Assembly: GCF_000972845.2 (NCBI RefSeq) | Contig: NC_040018.1 | Span: 20,357,868 to 20,421,867 of the forward strand | DNA from: Larimichthys crocea | Lineage: Eukaryota; Chordata; Actinopteri; Sciaenidae | Direction of reading: 5' to 3' | Length of the DNA stretch: 64,000 nucleotides | Part shown: in pieces, positions 37,501 to 50,222 of the stretch | How positions within the stretch are numbered: position 1 is the stretch's first letter | How the letters are laid out: each line of letters starts with the position of its first letter | Made by a program: the position numbers and the translations under genes | Notes under the pieces: model-generated | What the model was told of the DNA's origin: nothing | The model's input: the letters and a program-made list of their open reading frames with translations, nothing else | Database searches by the model: none

Positions 37501-40235
37501 AATATTATTTGTTACACTTGCCTTTGACAGATGAAACTATCTGCTCTGAGAAAAGCTGTGACCTTACAGTCCGTGCAGAACAGTACCTGGATTCATTGCA
37601 CTATGAATGCTATATTTTATTTAGCAGCTCTATCATACTGTTTTACTCCTTCAGGTGTATTTACCTGGGGAAAACCTTTCTTATAAACTTGAAAGAGTTT
37701 CCCAGCTGGATCCACTCATAGACTGTCCAATATGTGACAAGTTGTTCAGATCTCCGCCGCCCACTTCACCCCCCTCCCCACGCTCACCCTCCCTCTCTTC
37801 ATCCTTCCTCCTCTCACTGCTTTAATAAATCATCTGGATGATGTCTGGAGACTACCATATACAGTGTGTGCTGTAAGGAAAGGTAACATTGTATGACCTG
37901 CATGTTGACGGACTGTGCCTGTGTTCCCAAGAACTTATACAGTATGTCCTTAAATATATGTTGTATGGGTGTACACATGCCGTGTCTTCTCTCCTTAACT
38001 AATCAGGCTGAGAGTAATTACAGCTTCATGCGTCTCAGTGGACACAGGGACCCTGCTCCTTCTCTTGCCATTAAACAGAGGAAAGGAATGTCTAAAGCCA
38101 CACAGGGGAAGTAAGAGGCAGCCATTAAAGCACAGAGGTGAACACTATACCCTACTTGTTGAGCACTAAGTAACGCACCACCATAGTGGCACGAGGTGGG
38201 ATCTTATGGTCATTAGACATGGTGAGGGCCTGCTGCAGCGATTACTGTAACAGCATGCGCTGACAACAGGGCAGCCGTTTTTCGACCCTGATAGATGAGA
38301 TGTTGAACTGAAGCATGACACTGACCAGTCAAGCGTTAGCCTGTAGTTGCCGCAAACAATGCTGTAATTGCTTCTGCTGGTTGACAGTTTTATAGCAAAC
38401 ACACATGACGACAAGGGAGGGGGAGACATAATTTATTTCCTTCTGCGATACAGCCATCCGGGTGAGGTTTTCAGTTGACTGCGCACAGTTTCATTTTGCT
38501 GCTTTTGATTAAAAGGAAGTGCAGGCATCTAGAATCTGGTCACCGGATCAGTCAAAGGCAAGTATATCACTTTGATTTGACAAATAATTACATCTTAAAG
38601 CCAAGAGCTGTCCTATCTCTATCAGGCTTTTAAAAAGGAAACAGTTCAATTGGGTCCCTGAAACAGTAAGTATGTACAGGACAATCCTCTGTTTGCTCCA
38701 GAGCTCTGGGGCCACTGAATCATGTGTGTGCTTCTGCTAAATAGTTCACATGAAGCTTTAGTTAAAAGGTATATAAATTCTAAAGACTTGCTTCCTGTTT
38801 TTGTCTCTTTCTATACATTGTCTTTTAAAGAATTACTGGAGCTGGACTGAAATATGTTTTTGCTTCTGTCTGCAGTGGGGCCACTGATACACAGGAAACC
38901 ACAACAGAGGCATTATTTGTATTCCTTACTCGTAAATCACCTGAATGATTTCAAAGAGAGGACAAAGGACGGCTAGCACAGCAAGCATCTATCCTGCTCC
39001 ATGTTTATCTCATGGGAGACCATAGAAAGACTGCATAGAAACTGCACTGTACAGTATATCATTTTTCTTACAGATGCAGGCAGTAAATGCAACATTCATT
39101 TAAATCTGAGAGAAAGTAAATGTTTTCCATGTAAAGCCCTCTGTCCCTATCAATAGAGTATTCAGGTTAAGGGAGGCCTTCTCTTAGGGCTTTCTCAGTG
39201 GTATGTGCATACACACAGCTATAGGACTCACATTGTTTTATATACTGCACAAAGATGGTTAGCCATGGGGGGCATGATGGTTTAGCTGCTTCAGTGATGG
39301 AGCTCATGACTCCGAGGTAACAGGGCTGCCAGTCTCAACTCCACCATCACCACCCACTCTCCGCATTTACCGTGGACAATAATCTATGTGCAACAATGCT
39401 TTGAGGGCTGTGAGAGAGCTCGGTGCGCTGCAGGTAGCAGGTCTGAGAGAAGGAGGGATTGAGGGAGGAGAGGCCTCCAGCAAGGCCATCTGTTCATGTG
39501 TAATTACAGCTTTGTGCCTCAGTTAGCTCAGTCTGATTCCAGGGTGCCCTGACCAACCTATAGCCTGGCTGAGAGGTAAATGCTGGCTCTGTCTCCTGCG
39601 TTGCAGCTTACATGGTTTTAAGTCAAGAGCAAGCTGTTAATTACTTCTCTAGCTGACTGGATTTGAGCATGAGGAAAATCAGACAGTGGTTTATTATTTA
39701 AGACATAATGTCTTTATATGTTGGCTTATGGGCTATTTTCATAAACAGTTTATATGACAAATAGCTCATTTGCAGGTGTTTCTACCCACCAACCATTAAG
39801 ATCCCCTCTGGGATTTCCTGCCAGGACCATAAGAAAGCGTCACGGATGACCTGCCCATAATGTTTGTAATGTCACATAAAATTCTGTGTAGCATGGAGGC
39901 TGTCTAACATGATAAATATTTAAATGTAGAGATGCTTGTATGCATGTGTTTTCGCAAATCCACCATCAGTGTGACAGTGCTCCATAGAATAGAACATAAT
40001 CTTATATGCAGGCACTCAGCCATAGCTGTTGCACAGAGACACTTTTGCTATTAATCATAATCACTGGAATAGCGCCACCTTTCACACTCCGTTCACACAC
40101 TGTTGGCAAGTTGCCCATTTGCTCAGTGACATATGGTGTGATGGCTTTTCTTTCCTTTTTTTTTTTTGCATATGTCTATATTTGTGTACAGGGTTAAGTG
40201 TATATTTGTATATGCATGAGTATGTCTGTGTGCAG
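34560..40235. other. Intergenic, nothing firmly recognised
   Basis: AT-rich sequence with scattered short open frames. An exon-like stretch at 37531-37654 was considered and rejected. No clear gene or intact mobile element is visible. Confidence 0.5.

Positions 40236-40238
<3 letters not shown>

Positions 40239-40276
<38 letters not shown>
40239..40276 (+). repeat. (TG)19 microsatellite
   Basis: Perfect TG dinucleotide tract, 38 bases. Confidence 0.97.
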
Positions 40277-40279
<3 letters not shown>

Positions 40280-40775
40280 CATGGCTTGTGGGATTCAGTC
40301 AGGTGGTCAGACTGCAAATATCAGAGGTGACAGTTTAAGATGTACAACTTCCTCGTGGCTACATCTCCCACTCTGGCCATCAATAACCATGCAGGGATGT
40401 ACTGCCCAGTTGGAAAGTGGCAATGTCTCAGTTTCAACATTAGATCGCCACAGTCTGCCCCTGTTCCTGTCCAGACTGTAGACCATAGGGGAAAGCCCCA
40501 TGGCAGATGGTCGGAGAGAGAGGTCTCATCACTTTTCACCAAACTGCTTAAGTGTCGGTGGTTCTCTAAACGGACACGTGGCACTACAGAATCCCCAGCC
40601 GTTTATTACACACTGTACAACGTGTATTTCCACAAGTCAAACTAAGAACAGAAAAAAATAACTCTGCTATACAATATAGATTGAATTTTACAACATTTGT
40701 TGGTACAAAACTTTATACAGCCTTTCCCCCTATAGCAACTCCAAGAGGCTGACATTTGTTATCTTAAGAGAAATG

Positions 40776-40960
40776 TCTCAGCAACTATCTGATGGATTGC
40801 CATGAAGTTTTGTTCAGTGATTCATGTCCCCCTCAGGGTTGTTAACTTTTCCTAGAGCTCTATCACAGAGTCAAGAAATTGTATCTAACAATAACCAATT
40901 AGTGCTTAGTAGATATTTAGTAAATGTTAGCATGCAAACACACTAAACTAAGTTAAAGGA
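40776..40960 (+). repeat. Teleost dispersed repeat, copy 2 (TGATGGATTGCCATGAA family)
   Basis: It shares the 17-base word TGATGGATTGCCATGAA (40790-40806) with 28425-28441 and continues TTCATGTCCCCCTCAGG and GTTAGCATGCAAACA, as in the common fish family. Borders approximate. Confidence 0.6.
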
Positions 40961-42082
40961 CATGTGAATGGTAAACATTATAGCAGTTAAACATTTCCAT
41001 TTAATTGCTTGTAGATGTATTATTGTGTTGTTGTGCAAGAAAGATAAACAATCTAGGCTTTTTACTTACATGAACATCAATGGTCATCATCCATCTTAGA
41101 TTGCAACAAACTTTACACTGCAAAGACTATTCTACAAATAGTTCAAAACACACACCCATTACTTCATACTGGTATTAGAAAGTGAATGTGATTAGCTTAT
41201 AAGTTCCCTGATCAGCAACTGTCATTAATGAACACATTATTAAACCATTAATCAAACCAATAATTAACAGCAGTCAACATCAGACAACTGTATCACACTT
41301 TAGCAGTCAGTGTTTCTCTAAGTGGTGAAAAGCATACATATGTATAAAAGTATACATATTAGTAGTTTAGTAATTAAACTAAAGTCTGTCTTTAAGAAAT
41401 ATGAGCTATTAATGACTCCTTACATGTCTGTAAAAACACTACAAACATAAAATATAGGACATCATATGTCAACAATTTTTTTGTCAGTTCGGCATCAATA
41501 TAATACATAAAGATAAAGTTTATCACCTTCTTTGATTAGTGAAATAGATACACACCAATTCACTGTCTATTTTTTTCTTTCTTTACACGTAGCTGTCCAC
41601 TTGCTTCCTTTTGTGATTTGACTGGAACATCAAGATGAGAAGAAGACTATTTCCAACAAAGCGACTGTCAACAGACTGTTATTTAACTGGTTGTATAATG
41701 AATGAAAACATACAGATAAATGTTACAAAGGAGCGGGTCTGTGATAAATGCGTAGACTTATAAAAAGTATATAACTTATAACAGTGCAGTCCCAGTACAT
41801 CTGCAGAACTATTTGTGTTAATCTGTTGTCACTTCTTACTGTTAAACTAATTAACTAATAAATGATGCTTGTAGAACTGTTGTATGAAAGCAAGATCACA
41901 CAATTCTTTGTCCAGGTGTCAGCTAATCTGCTCCTCAGTAGATGATCTTCAGGCTATGAGATTTACACAGAAACATCAATCCAAACTAATCAACTCCATC
42001 TGGTCAGTTTAAGAGCCCTAAGAACATTTTCCCTAGTAATTCATCCATCAATCAATTTACACACCACACTGGGTGCTAATTA

Positions 42083-42260
42083 GTTAGGCTGCAACTAACG
42101 ATTATTTTCATTATTGATTTATTGTCGATCATTATTTGTTTGGTTGTTTGGTCCATACACACAAAGATTTTTAGAAAAAAAAAGCCAGATATATTCATTT
42201 GGGAAGCCGAAATCTTAAAAATATGACTACATATGACTCAAAATGAATCACATAGAAATA
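42083..42260 (+). repeat. Teleost dispersed repeat (GGCTGCAACTAACGATTATT)
   Basis: GGCTGCAACTAACGATTATT followed by TTCATTATTGATTTATTGTCG is, from memory, the start of a very abundant fish interspersed repeat. The 3' limit is uncertain. Confidence 0.65.
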
Positions 42261-42803
42261 GTATATAAATATATAATATATAAATAGTTGACAACTAACC
42301 ATAACAGCTCTACTATTAACAGTTTCCACACTTTATCTGCAGGCTGTGCACTGAAATTGACTGGTGCAATACATTACATCCAGATTCCCAGTCACCACAG
42401 CCATGGGGAGCCACAGGCCAACTCTTGGAGGGGAAATAATGTCAGACCTAATATGATAGCAGAGTATTTTATGAATGAGAAGGACCTCTACTGTGCCTGA
42501 ATGCCTGAGTAACAACAAACCTATTCACACTATCTGCACGTATCCTTCCAGTAATCCTCTCTAGGCCTCTCTAACAGTATTACCTCTCACTGTTAATAAT
42601 GTTTGTATTGTTCCTGTATAGGATTTTTCATAAAGAAAAAGAAAGATGAAAGATAAAAACATATAATCCATAATTTCCTCAAACTTTTTGTTTTGCTTAA
42701 TTGTATATTCTATATCTGTGTCATGTCATATGACCTGCTGAATAATTTTACTTTTAATGCTATGATGACCTAATTTCCCAGAAGGAATGAATAATATTTG
42801 GAG

Positions 42804-43229
42804 TTATCTTGAACCTACCACTAAACCGAAACCACGATATAGGTGGTGAGTGCACACAGAAGAGTCTGTTGAAGATGCTTGTCCGGTGAATGGGTTGGAT
42901 GAAAATCTGTCTTGAATTTTTCTTCCCATTTCTTTTTGATCTCCAAAATTTGTATGGTTTACCAATGCTGTCTTCCTTTCAAGTTGTCTGAGTATGCTCA
43001 TCTTTCCTTCAAATGGATTACTTGGATCTCTCAGTCCATCACTATTTGAATATGCATTTGTTGCTTCTTCTAGGACAGTTAAACAAGCTTCCTGATTGAA
43101 TTCTTGATGGTGAGATGTGGCTGTGACTACCATTAGCTTAGCTACCATAACAGCCCCAAAGCTTCTTTCTGAGACATGTCCACGCCATGTTTCATGTTTT
43201 GATTTTCTTGATATTTTTTCTCCATACAT
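42804..43229 (-). CDS. Unassigned 141-codon open reading frame
   Basis: An ATG-initiated frame encodes 141 residues, N-terminal MYGEKISRKSKHETW, a middle FNQEACLTVLEEATNAYS and NPFEGKMSILRQLERK, and C-terminal GFGLVVGSR. It is basic and hydrophilic, with no signal peptide or membrane segment seen. No family was recognised. A 16-base A/T homopolymer sits just upstream on this strand (43255-43269). It may be a decayed retrocopy or transposon ORF, or chance. Confidence 0.2.
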   Translation of the reverse strand: MYGEKISRKSKHETWRGHVSERSFGAVMVAKLMVVTATSHHQEFNQEACLTVLEEATNAYSNSDGLRDPSNPFEGKMSILRQLERKTALVNHTNFGDQKEMGRKIQDRFSSNPFTGQASSTDSSVCTHHLYRGFGLVVGSR

Positions 43230-43448
43230 CAGCTTAAATTCAGATTAGTTGTATAAAAAAAAAAAAAAGATCTGTGTGTAGACCAAAAATGCCGTCACAT
43301 GCTCACTTGTGCCACTGTTATCCAGAATATACTAACGTACCTGTGGGTTTATCAAGGCAGCAGTTGGCAAGGTACTATACTGAACATCCTTGGTGTAATA
43401 TTAAATATTGAACATGACAGTGAGATACTGAATTTCTGAATAGTTCTC

Positions 43449-43469
43449 AATAAATAAATAAATAAATAG
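43449..43469 (+). repeat. (AATA)n short microsatellite
   Basis: Five AATA-type units in a row. Confidence 0.7.
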
Positions 43470-44189
43470 GGCAAATCATTTAAAAAAAAGAAAGAAATGG
43501 TGTAAGAAACATGTGGGCCTCAATAGCGAGGTGGTTAGATAACCATTCTTTGTAAGAGCTTGCCCCAGCCAAACAGACTTGTGATTTAGGGGTCACAAGT
43601 CATTGACCTGATCCATATTGCATTGTCTAAAGAATGAGGATTGGTTGCCTTTGTCTGCATTGGAAAGACTTGATGATTTGTGGCATGCTGTGGTTCAGGC
43701 TTGTCCATAGGTTTAAATGGATGTTTGGGTCATTAATCTCTATAAGGAGAGGGGATGGCACCAGTATACAGGTCATTTTAAGGAGCTCCATATCCTAGAT
43801 GATGCATCATCGCCAGCAGCTTACCTTTACACATACTCATCTTTGTTTCCACATCTGACAGGATCCCTTAACAACCACAGAGGCTCAGAGGGCCAGAAAC
43901 AGTCTAAGTTGCAAAAAGATGAGACCAAAGTCACTCTCTGGCTGAATAACTCTTGTGAATACAGATTACAATGCCATAATCATAAGTTTTTATTGCCGAT
44001 ATAGGGAGTAATATATCCAAGGAAAAGGCGGGGAAAATCTTCAAGTGATTATGGGATCGTTTTCTTCCATCTTACTGCACTGAATTGGACAGATAAATCA
44101 AAGACCCAAGAAAGACAATGCTAATATACAGAATGATAACAGAAAAGTAAACTATAAAAACTCTTCCTCATATGATACGATATGATAAG

Positions 44190-44231
44190 AAAAGTTGAAT
44201 GATATATGATACTTCATATCATTCAACTTTT
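44190..44231. repeat. Perfect 16-bp inverted repeat with 10-base loop
   Basis: AAAAGTTGAATGATAT at 44190-44205 is the exact reverse complement of ATATCATTCAACTTTT at 44216-44231. The intervening bases are ATGATACTTC. It would fold as a stable AT-rich hairpin on either strand. Confidence 0.9.
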
Positions 44232-45045
44232 TGTGTAATTGTTTTAATTCCTTTTCATCTTATTTGATCTGGTGCAGGTACAAAAGTGAACGCTAGAGGG
44301 CAGCGAAAAAAAACAGAAGAGAGATGGAAGGGCATAAAGTGAGACACAAAGTGGAAGAAAGGTGGAGAAATGCTCACTTTGGAGTAGATAGCCTGCTGAA
44401 TGTTTGTGTACTCCAAGAAAAAACTGTAGCTGAGGACTTAAGCTTAATCACATGTGGGACAAAGGATATATGTTTTGTGTGAGTGTGTCTGTGCTAACTA
44501 AGCTAAAGTTAGCGAGTCGCTGGACTTGAGGACACTATTCCTGCCCTGAATTGTTTCCTGACAAGGACTATAGGGCTTTAATTTGGGTTATTATCCTTTC
44601 AAAAGATAAATAATATTTGTACTACATTCAAAAAGAAAATATAAGTAAACTGTTGTTCCCTTTGATGAGTTGTCTGGACTCATTTGGTTAAAGTGCAACT
44701 AGTTCAAACAGAAAATCTGACGGTTCACGCAAACTTTTATGGTACCTCAGGAAATCAAAACCAAACATTATAGTCAACGCAGTATAAGGTAGCAACTTAC
44801 AGGTATATAATAACATTTTGCTTTGTTAGAGCTTGGCTAGCTGTTTCCCCTTTATTTTATTTTATTGTCTTGTACTGTCAGTTACTGACTGTAGCTTTAC
44901 ATTTAGTGTACAGGTTGAGAGTGATATCAATATTAGTATTGAACCCTAACAAAAAGGCAAATACATGTAGAGTTTTAAATAACAAGCTGTTGTTTTATTT
45001 GTGCTATGTGCAAGACAATTTCTTGTCTTGGAGTCTTGTTGTCAA

Positions 45046-45244
45046 TTTTTTTTTTTTTGGGCCTTTTCAAGCTTTTTATTTGGATAGAGACAGCTGAAGA
45101 GTGACAGGAACGTGGGGAGAGAGAGACGGGAATGACATGCGGGAAAGAGCCACAAGTCGGATTCAAACCCTGGGCTGCCACAGCAAGGACTGCGCCTTCG
45201 CACGTAGGGCCGCTGCTCTACCAACTGAGCTAAACACCACCCCT
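45046..45244 (-). mobile_element. tRNA-derived SINE, full-length-looking
   Basis: Read on the minus strand it has an A box (TAGCTCAGTTGG, 45221-45232), a B box (GGTTTGAATCC, 45159-45169), an unrelated body with CATGTCATTCCCGTCTCTCT, and ends CTTGAAAAGGCCC plus 13 A. This is the layout of a tRNA-derived fish SINE with an internal RNA polymerase III promoter. I could not identify a clear target-site duplication. Confidence 0.85.
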
Positions 45245-45249
45245 GGTTA

Positions 45250-46857
45250 GCCTTTTTTATTCTGTTTCCAGTCTTTATGCTAAACTAACCCAACCAGCTG
45301 TTGGCTGTAGCCATACATTTACAGACCCAAGAGGGGTTTTATTAATTTATTGAACTCTCTTTCATCATCTTGCAAGGCATACCATGTATTTCGGTTGAAT
45401 GAACACACTTGATTGGCTTATTCAGGGAGACTTACAGCAAAGAGAGTTACCTACTTTCAGCATGTTACATAATATGTCATGAGAAAGGAGGCCTTTAAAT
45501 ATCTGCATCTTAATCATGTTTGCTGATTATTCCTGGGTTAAGGGTGCAAGGGAAAGGGACACAAATGGAAGTGATGTGATGGCATCCAGTATGGAGAGAA
45601 GATAATTTCCAAACTCATGGTCGAAGATAAATACAAAAACGGTAAGGTCATACTGTTGGATGGCATTTCAACACCACAAGTCAAGTCCACATTTTCATCT
45701 GAATATTATAATATTGTCAAAAAAAAAAAAAGAGAGACATTAGCAAAAATTGTCCATAAGGCTTAAAGATAAAACAGCAGCCTACTGGAGAAAGGCAATT
45801 AAGGACTATATGAGCTGTAATATCCAGGAAAATAATTGGTTGTCTAATCCACAAGCAAAGTGCTTAGGTAGATCCTTTTTCTCTTTATTCTGTCATTTTA
45901 TTCAGTGCAACTGCAAAGCATTGCCAATGATTGAGAGTCAGGATAGGCTGTGCTCTGTTGTTTAGAAAAGTACTGCTTTTACTGCTCAATGGTGATGACT
46001 CACCATCTGCACGTTTGTGTTGCCTCCCCCCAAACCCAGCTAAAAAGGGCAGATTTGCATATGTTTAATTTGAGCACACTGGGTGTGCTTTGAATGAATA
46101 TTGCCTAAAACAGGTTTGTGTTTGTGTTTGATCTGGGAATACAGGGAGTGAAGAAAACAGTGCTTAATGGCAGTTAAGAGACAACACAATACGTGACGAC
46201 TGTGCTATGCATTCTTAATTGGCCATGTCAATTATCGTACATTTAGACTTGTTAAAGAGCATCTAATATACCCTGCTACTAATACCAACTGAGACCTGGT
46301 TGCTAATATAACTTGAACTATCTCTGGCTCAATTAAAAGGCAACCAGGGATGTTAACCCAGAACAGTAAATGCCATTCTGTTCATGAGTAGCTGGTGAGT
46401 TTTATTGAAGAATTCAGAGCACATCAATATTCCCATCCAGATGTCAAGAGCTGTACAGTTAGAATAGCTAACTAACTTGTGATAGTACTGTGGTATATTG
46501 ATATACATTTATTATTAATTTTATTTAAGGTTGGGTCATAATTAGTGATACTACAGGACTGATGCTATACTGGAATAAAGCTTTATTTCTACTGGTGCTG
46601 GGAAACAAGTGTTTGCTTTTATCTTTTTGTTGTGGTTATCTACACACAGGTTTAATCTACTGATCTACGGATTGGATTTTTGAAAGCAGTTTTTGTTTAG
46701 AGTTATTGCCTTGCAACATAGCTTCATGATCAAATCTTTAAGTTTACTTGCATGTACTCTGTTTATGACATTTTGAAGGTGTCAACATCGCTGAAACTGT
46801 AAACTGTTTAACTATTTAATATGTATATTATATGAGGATTAACTAATAATTATCAAA
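45250..46857. other. Intergenic, nothing recognised
   Basis: AT-rich sequence with an A run at 45719-45732; no gene seen. Confidence 0.5.
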
Positions 46858-47280
46858 TGAAATCAAATCAAATCAATTTTTATTTGTATAGCCCAAAGTC
46901 ACAAAGTACATTTGCCTCTGAGGGCTTTACAATCTGTACAGGGAGTGACACCCTCTGTCCTTAGACCCTCGGTTCGAGTGAGGAAAAACTTGCCCACAAA
47001 AAACCCTTTAACAGGGAAAAAATGTGGAAGAAACCTCAGGAAGAGTCACAGAGGAGGGATCCCTGTCCCAGGACGGACAGACGGGCAATGGATGCCACGT
47101 GTACAGGACAGATCAACACAAATATATTGTACAATTACAATGACTGACAAAATGACACTGAATGATAAAATGACCACAGTAGCAGATATGGTAGCAATAA
47201 TGACAGTAATAAATGTGTAGTGGACGTCGTGCAGAACCACAGCAGCAGCCACGATACACGTAATTATAATAAGTAATTAC
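46858..47280 (+). repeat. Large teleost dispersed repeat
   Basis: AATCAAATCAATTTTTATTT, GAGGGCTTTACAATCTGTAC, ACACCCTCTGTCCTTAGACC, AAACCCTTTAACAGGGAAAA and GAGGAGGGATCCCTGTCCCA are successive blocks of a repeat I recall as abundant in percomorph fish. The open frame 46912-47220 is a by-product of this repeat. Confidence 0.75.
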
Positions 47281-47289
47281 AGTAATGAG

Positions 47290-50166
47290 TTGTTACTAGC
47301 TTTGTGCAGCTGAAAACCAATCAATGACAAGAGGATTTTTTTTCAAGGTATTTCAGTGCTTCTTTTGCTAGTGGTAACTCTTTTCCAACTGCTATAACAA
47401 AATAAAATATGATCTGTATTAGCCATGTTTTGTCTGATGGCTTACAGATGATTGGAATCAGAGGCAAAAATAAGTCTGCAGCATCCCTAAATAATATAGT
47501 ATCAGTCAGTTCTTGAGTATTCAGTTAGAGTTATTCAGGAACAACTTATTAAAGATTTATTCACATTATTATCAAGTTGGTCTTGTTCCTCACTCGTTTC
47601 TTAGTAACGCCTTACAATTTAGTGCACCTTATTTAATAGTTTTACCCAGCTGAAACCATAAAGGGAGTAACCAACTCTCAGTCTATAAATCAGAGAAACT
47701 GCTCTCAGGGTCCTTCAGAAACTTCTATTTTAAATCATGTAAAAAAATGTTCCTGTTTTTTCCAAAATGGTTCATGGGTAAAACAAACTGAGGTGTAGTA
47801 CTGCAGGGCTCAGGGCCAGAGACGCAGAGACGGAGCTATGTACCTCTTACCCAACAGGTAATGTTACGGTGAATTGTTAATGAAGGCATGGCTGATGGTT
47901 TGTTTGTTTCAGCTGGTGAAGTGATGGCACATTAGAATGTCATTAGTGATATTGGTTGTATTCAGCAGGGGCTGCTACTGCTGCACGATAATAAAATGCT
48001 TTGGAATGAGGCCATGATGCGTTGAAAAAAGTTAGCCTGAGGGAGGACAGCTGTAATATCTTACACTACTATTGTTGTGGTTTCAGAAGTGCTGCTGTCA
48101 AAATAAATCGCATTGATGACTGTCTAGCTATTGATTATCCACCACGTTCATTGGTAATAAATTGATTGAATGCTTTGAAGTATACTAAGCCAAAATAATA
48201 TGTCTCCAGTAATTTACACTTCCATTTTCCACACTGACATATTTCTATCGAGGCTCACCAAAGGTGGGATATAATTTATTAGCATTCAAGCTGCACCACC
48301 TCTTTACAAAGATACAATTTGTACCAGTACAGTATAATTTAATTTCCACAATGTTTACACTTTCTCATATTTGCTCATGTTTTCAAAACTAGAGACATAA
48401 ACACCTTTTAATAGCATAGTTTAGAAAAGGGAAAACAATGGCAATGATTATTGATTTTATTATTTCAAAGAAAAGGCCAAACCAGTCTTACTTCCAAGTC
48501 CTGTCCCGCTAGTGACCTCGGAGCACATACAGTATGTGATTACTTGTTAGTTTCACCAAATAGTTCAGGACAGGGCACAGAGCTTGCTCAGATAGAGATT
48601 CATTGCCCTTTAGAGTTTGGTCATTTGTCTTCCAAATGAAGATTCCTTTAACGAGCCATTAAAGATACGTTGGTGATCTCTCCTAAGCCACAGGATATTG
48701 GTGCAGGCCCAATAAACACGTTCATGGCAAAGAAAATTACTTTACATGACAGAGCATGGGATGATCAGTGAGAAGGAGGGAGAGTCAATCCTGTATTGAT
48801 TCCCCTCTCTCCCCACAGGCTCAGCACATAGCTCAGTCCTTTGGCAAGAGCTAGTCAGGTTCTTAGTAGGAACCAGTTAGATAGGCCGGTAGAGCCAGTG
48901 GCTGTGTTCTGAAAAGGCCTGAAATTAGAAACTTGTACAAGAGAATGTGAAACTATTTGTGCTGTATTGAATTCTGCTGACCGGTTGTATAGAAGCGATA
49001 CCAAACCCCTTTGTGGGATCCACAATGAGGCAGTTAAAAACTCATCTGTCCACGGGCTCTCCATATGGCTGGATGTGGAGTGGTGGAGCACCTCTAATAA
49101 CCTTTATGGGCCTGCTTGGGGTCCAGGGAGCTGCCTGCATAATGATCTCAGCTCAGGCTGAGCGCTGAAATCATAAATCAGCTGAGCACGCTCAGGCTGA
49201 GCTAGTGTCCTCATGGCCTCATGGCACAAGTCATCTGTTTGGCTGGGAGTGTCCCAGAACCTTCTCTCTAGGACAATGATACTCTGTTAATGTCCCCGCC
49301 TGAGAAATCAGTCTGGGATGGGATGCTTGTAAAATGATTAGAGCTTTTCAATATGTCATTCTGTCCTTATTGTGCCGGCTTAAATCAAATTGGCAAATAC
49401 TTTGTATGACTTTAGTTACCCACGTAGATGTGTAGGAGTTGAAGTTACAGAGCAGTGAAAAGGTTCAGACACTTCATTATTTGGAAGTCAATTTAATAAA
49501 CTACTCTACTTCTGGACTTGAACTTGCAGTACCTACCACTGTCAAATTACTCATGGTGCTTTTAGTGTAATCTTTGGTTGAATGATTTTTCCTTCGATGG
49601 TGTACAATGCTTTGACTTCTAAAATATAGTTGCTCTTGTTTGGTGAGCATGTCAGGGGTGAAACCAATACATTTGCAGTATAACCCAGCTGAGGCAGTGA
49701 TTTATGTGCATTCAACAGTGTTCCAAATAGCCATCAACACACCATGGAGCACATTTTGTGCCTGTAGACTGTCAGACCTTCAACTAAACTTTTACTCTTC
49801 TCTGACAATTACTTTTTCCATTTCTAGAGACATCTCTGATTTGAATATTCCCGATGCAGTGCATGCCAATGTGCGTCTTTCTACATTGTAATATGGAATA
49901 AACGTTGGATGTTTGACAGCGCCTCCCTGGAAGATTTGTTGATAACAAGGTGCAGGGTATTTCTCCAGGGTGCCTGGCAGGAGCCAACCCTTGGCTTTAC
50001 AATATAAACAGAAAATGAGGGTCAAGCCCAGGCCATTCCTACATCAAGCCTCAGAGAGATTGCCAGCAGATGAAATCTGATGAATGGGAAACCACTGCCA
50101 AGGCCCATGATTCAAATCACCCAGCCTCTGTGTTTTCTCTTTTGTTTTAATTGTTTTGCTTTGCAG
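47290..50166. other. Intergenic, nothing firmly recognised
   Basis: No clear gene, RNA or intact repeat. The sequence is unremarkable apart from the exon-like segment just downstream. Confidence 0.5.
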
Positions 50167-50222
50167 ATGCTGTCAAGTTTGACCCAATAGCAGACCGCCT
50201 ATTCACCCCTTCTGAATTAGAG
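50167..50222 (+). CDS. Candidate small exon, unknown gene
   Basis: A strong acceptor (ttgttttgctttgcag) precedes 56 bases ending ag|gtgaaa. Only one frame is open, giving AVKFDPIADRLFTPSELE and ending in phase 0. It looks protein-like, but no family was recognised and no neighbouring exon is firm. Confidence 0.25.

Noticed and set aside
37531..37654. Exon-like stretch with acceptor tttgacag and donor cag|gtgtat
   Set aside because: The second half reads as hydrophobic T-rich filler, and no partner exon or family was seen.
40029..40481. 150-codon frame across a TG tract
   Set aside because: Its Cys/Val run is only the translated microsatellite.
45159..45244. tRNA-like sequence with A and B boxes on the minus strand
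   Set aside because: It is the head of a SINE: a non-tRNA body and poly-A follow, and the anticodon arm is not convincing.
46912..47220. 102-codon open frame
   Set aside because: It lies wholly inside an abundant dispersed repeat.
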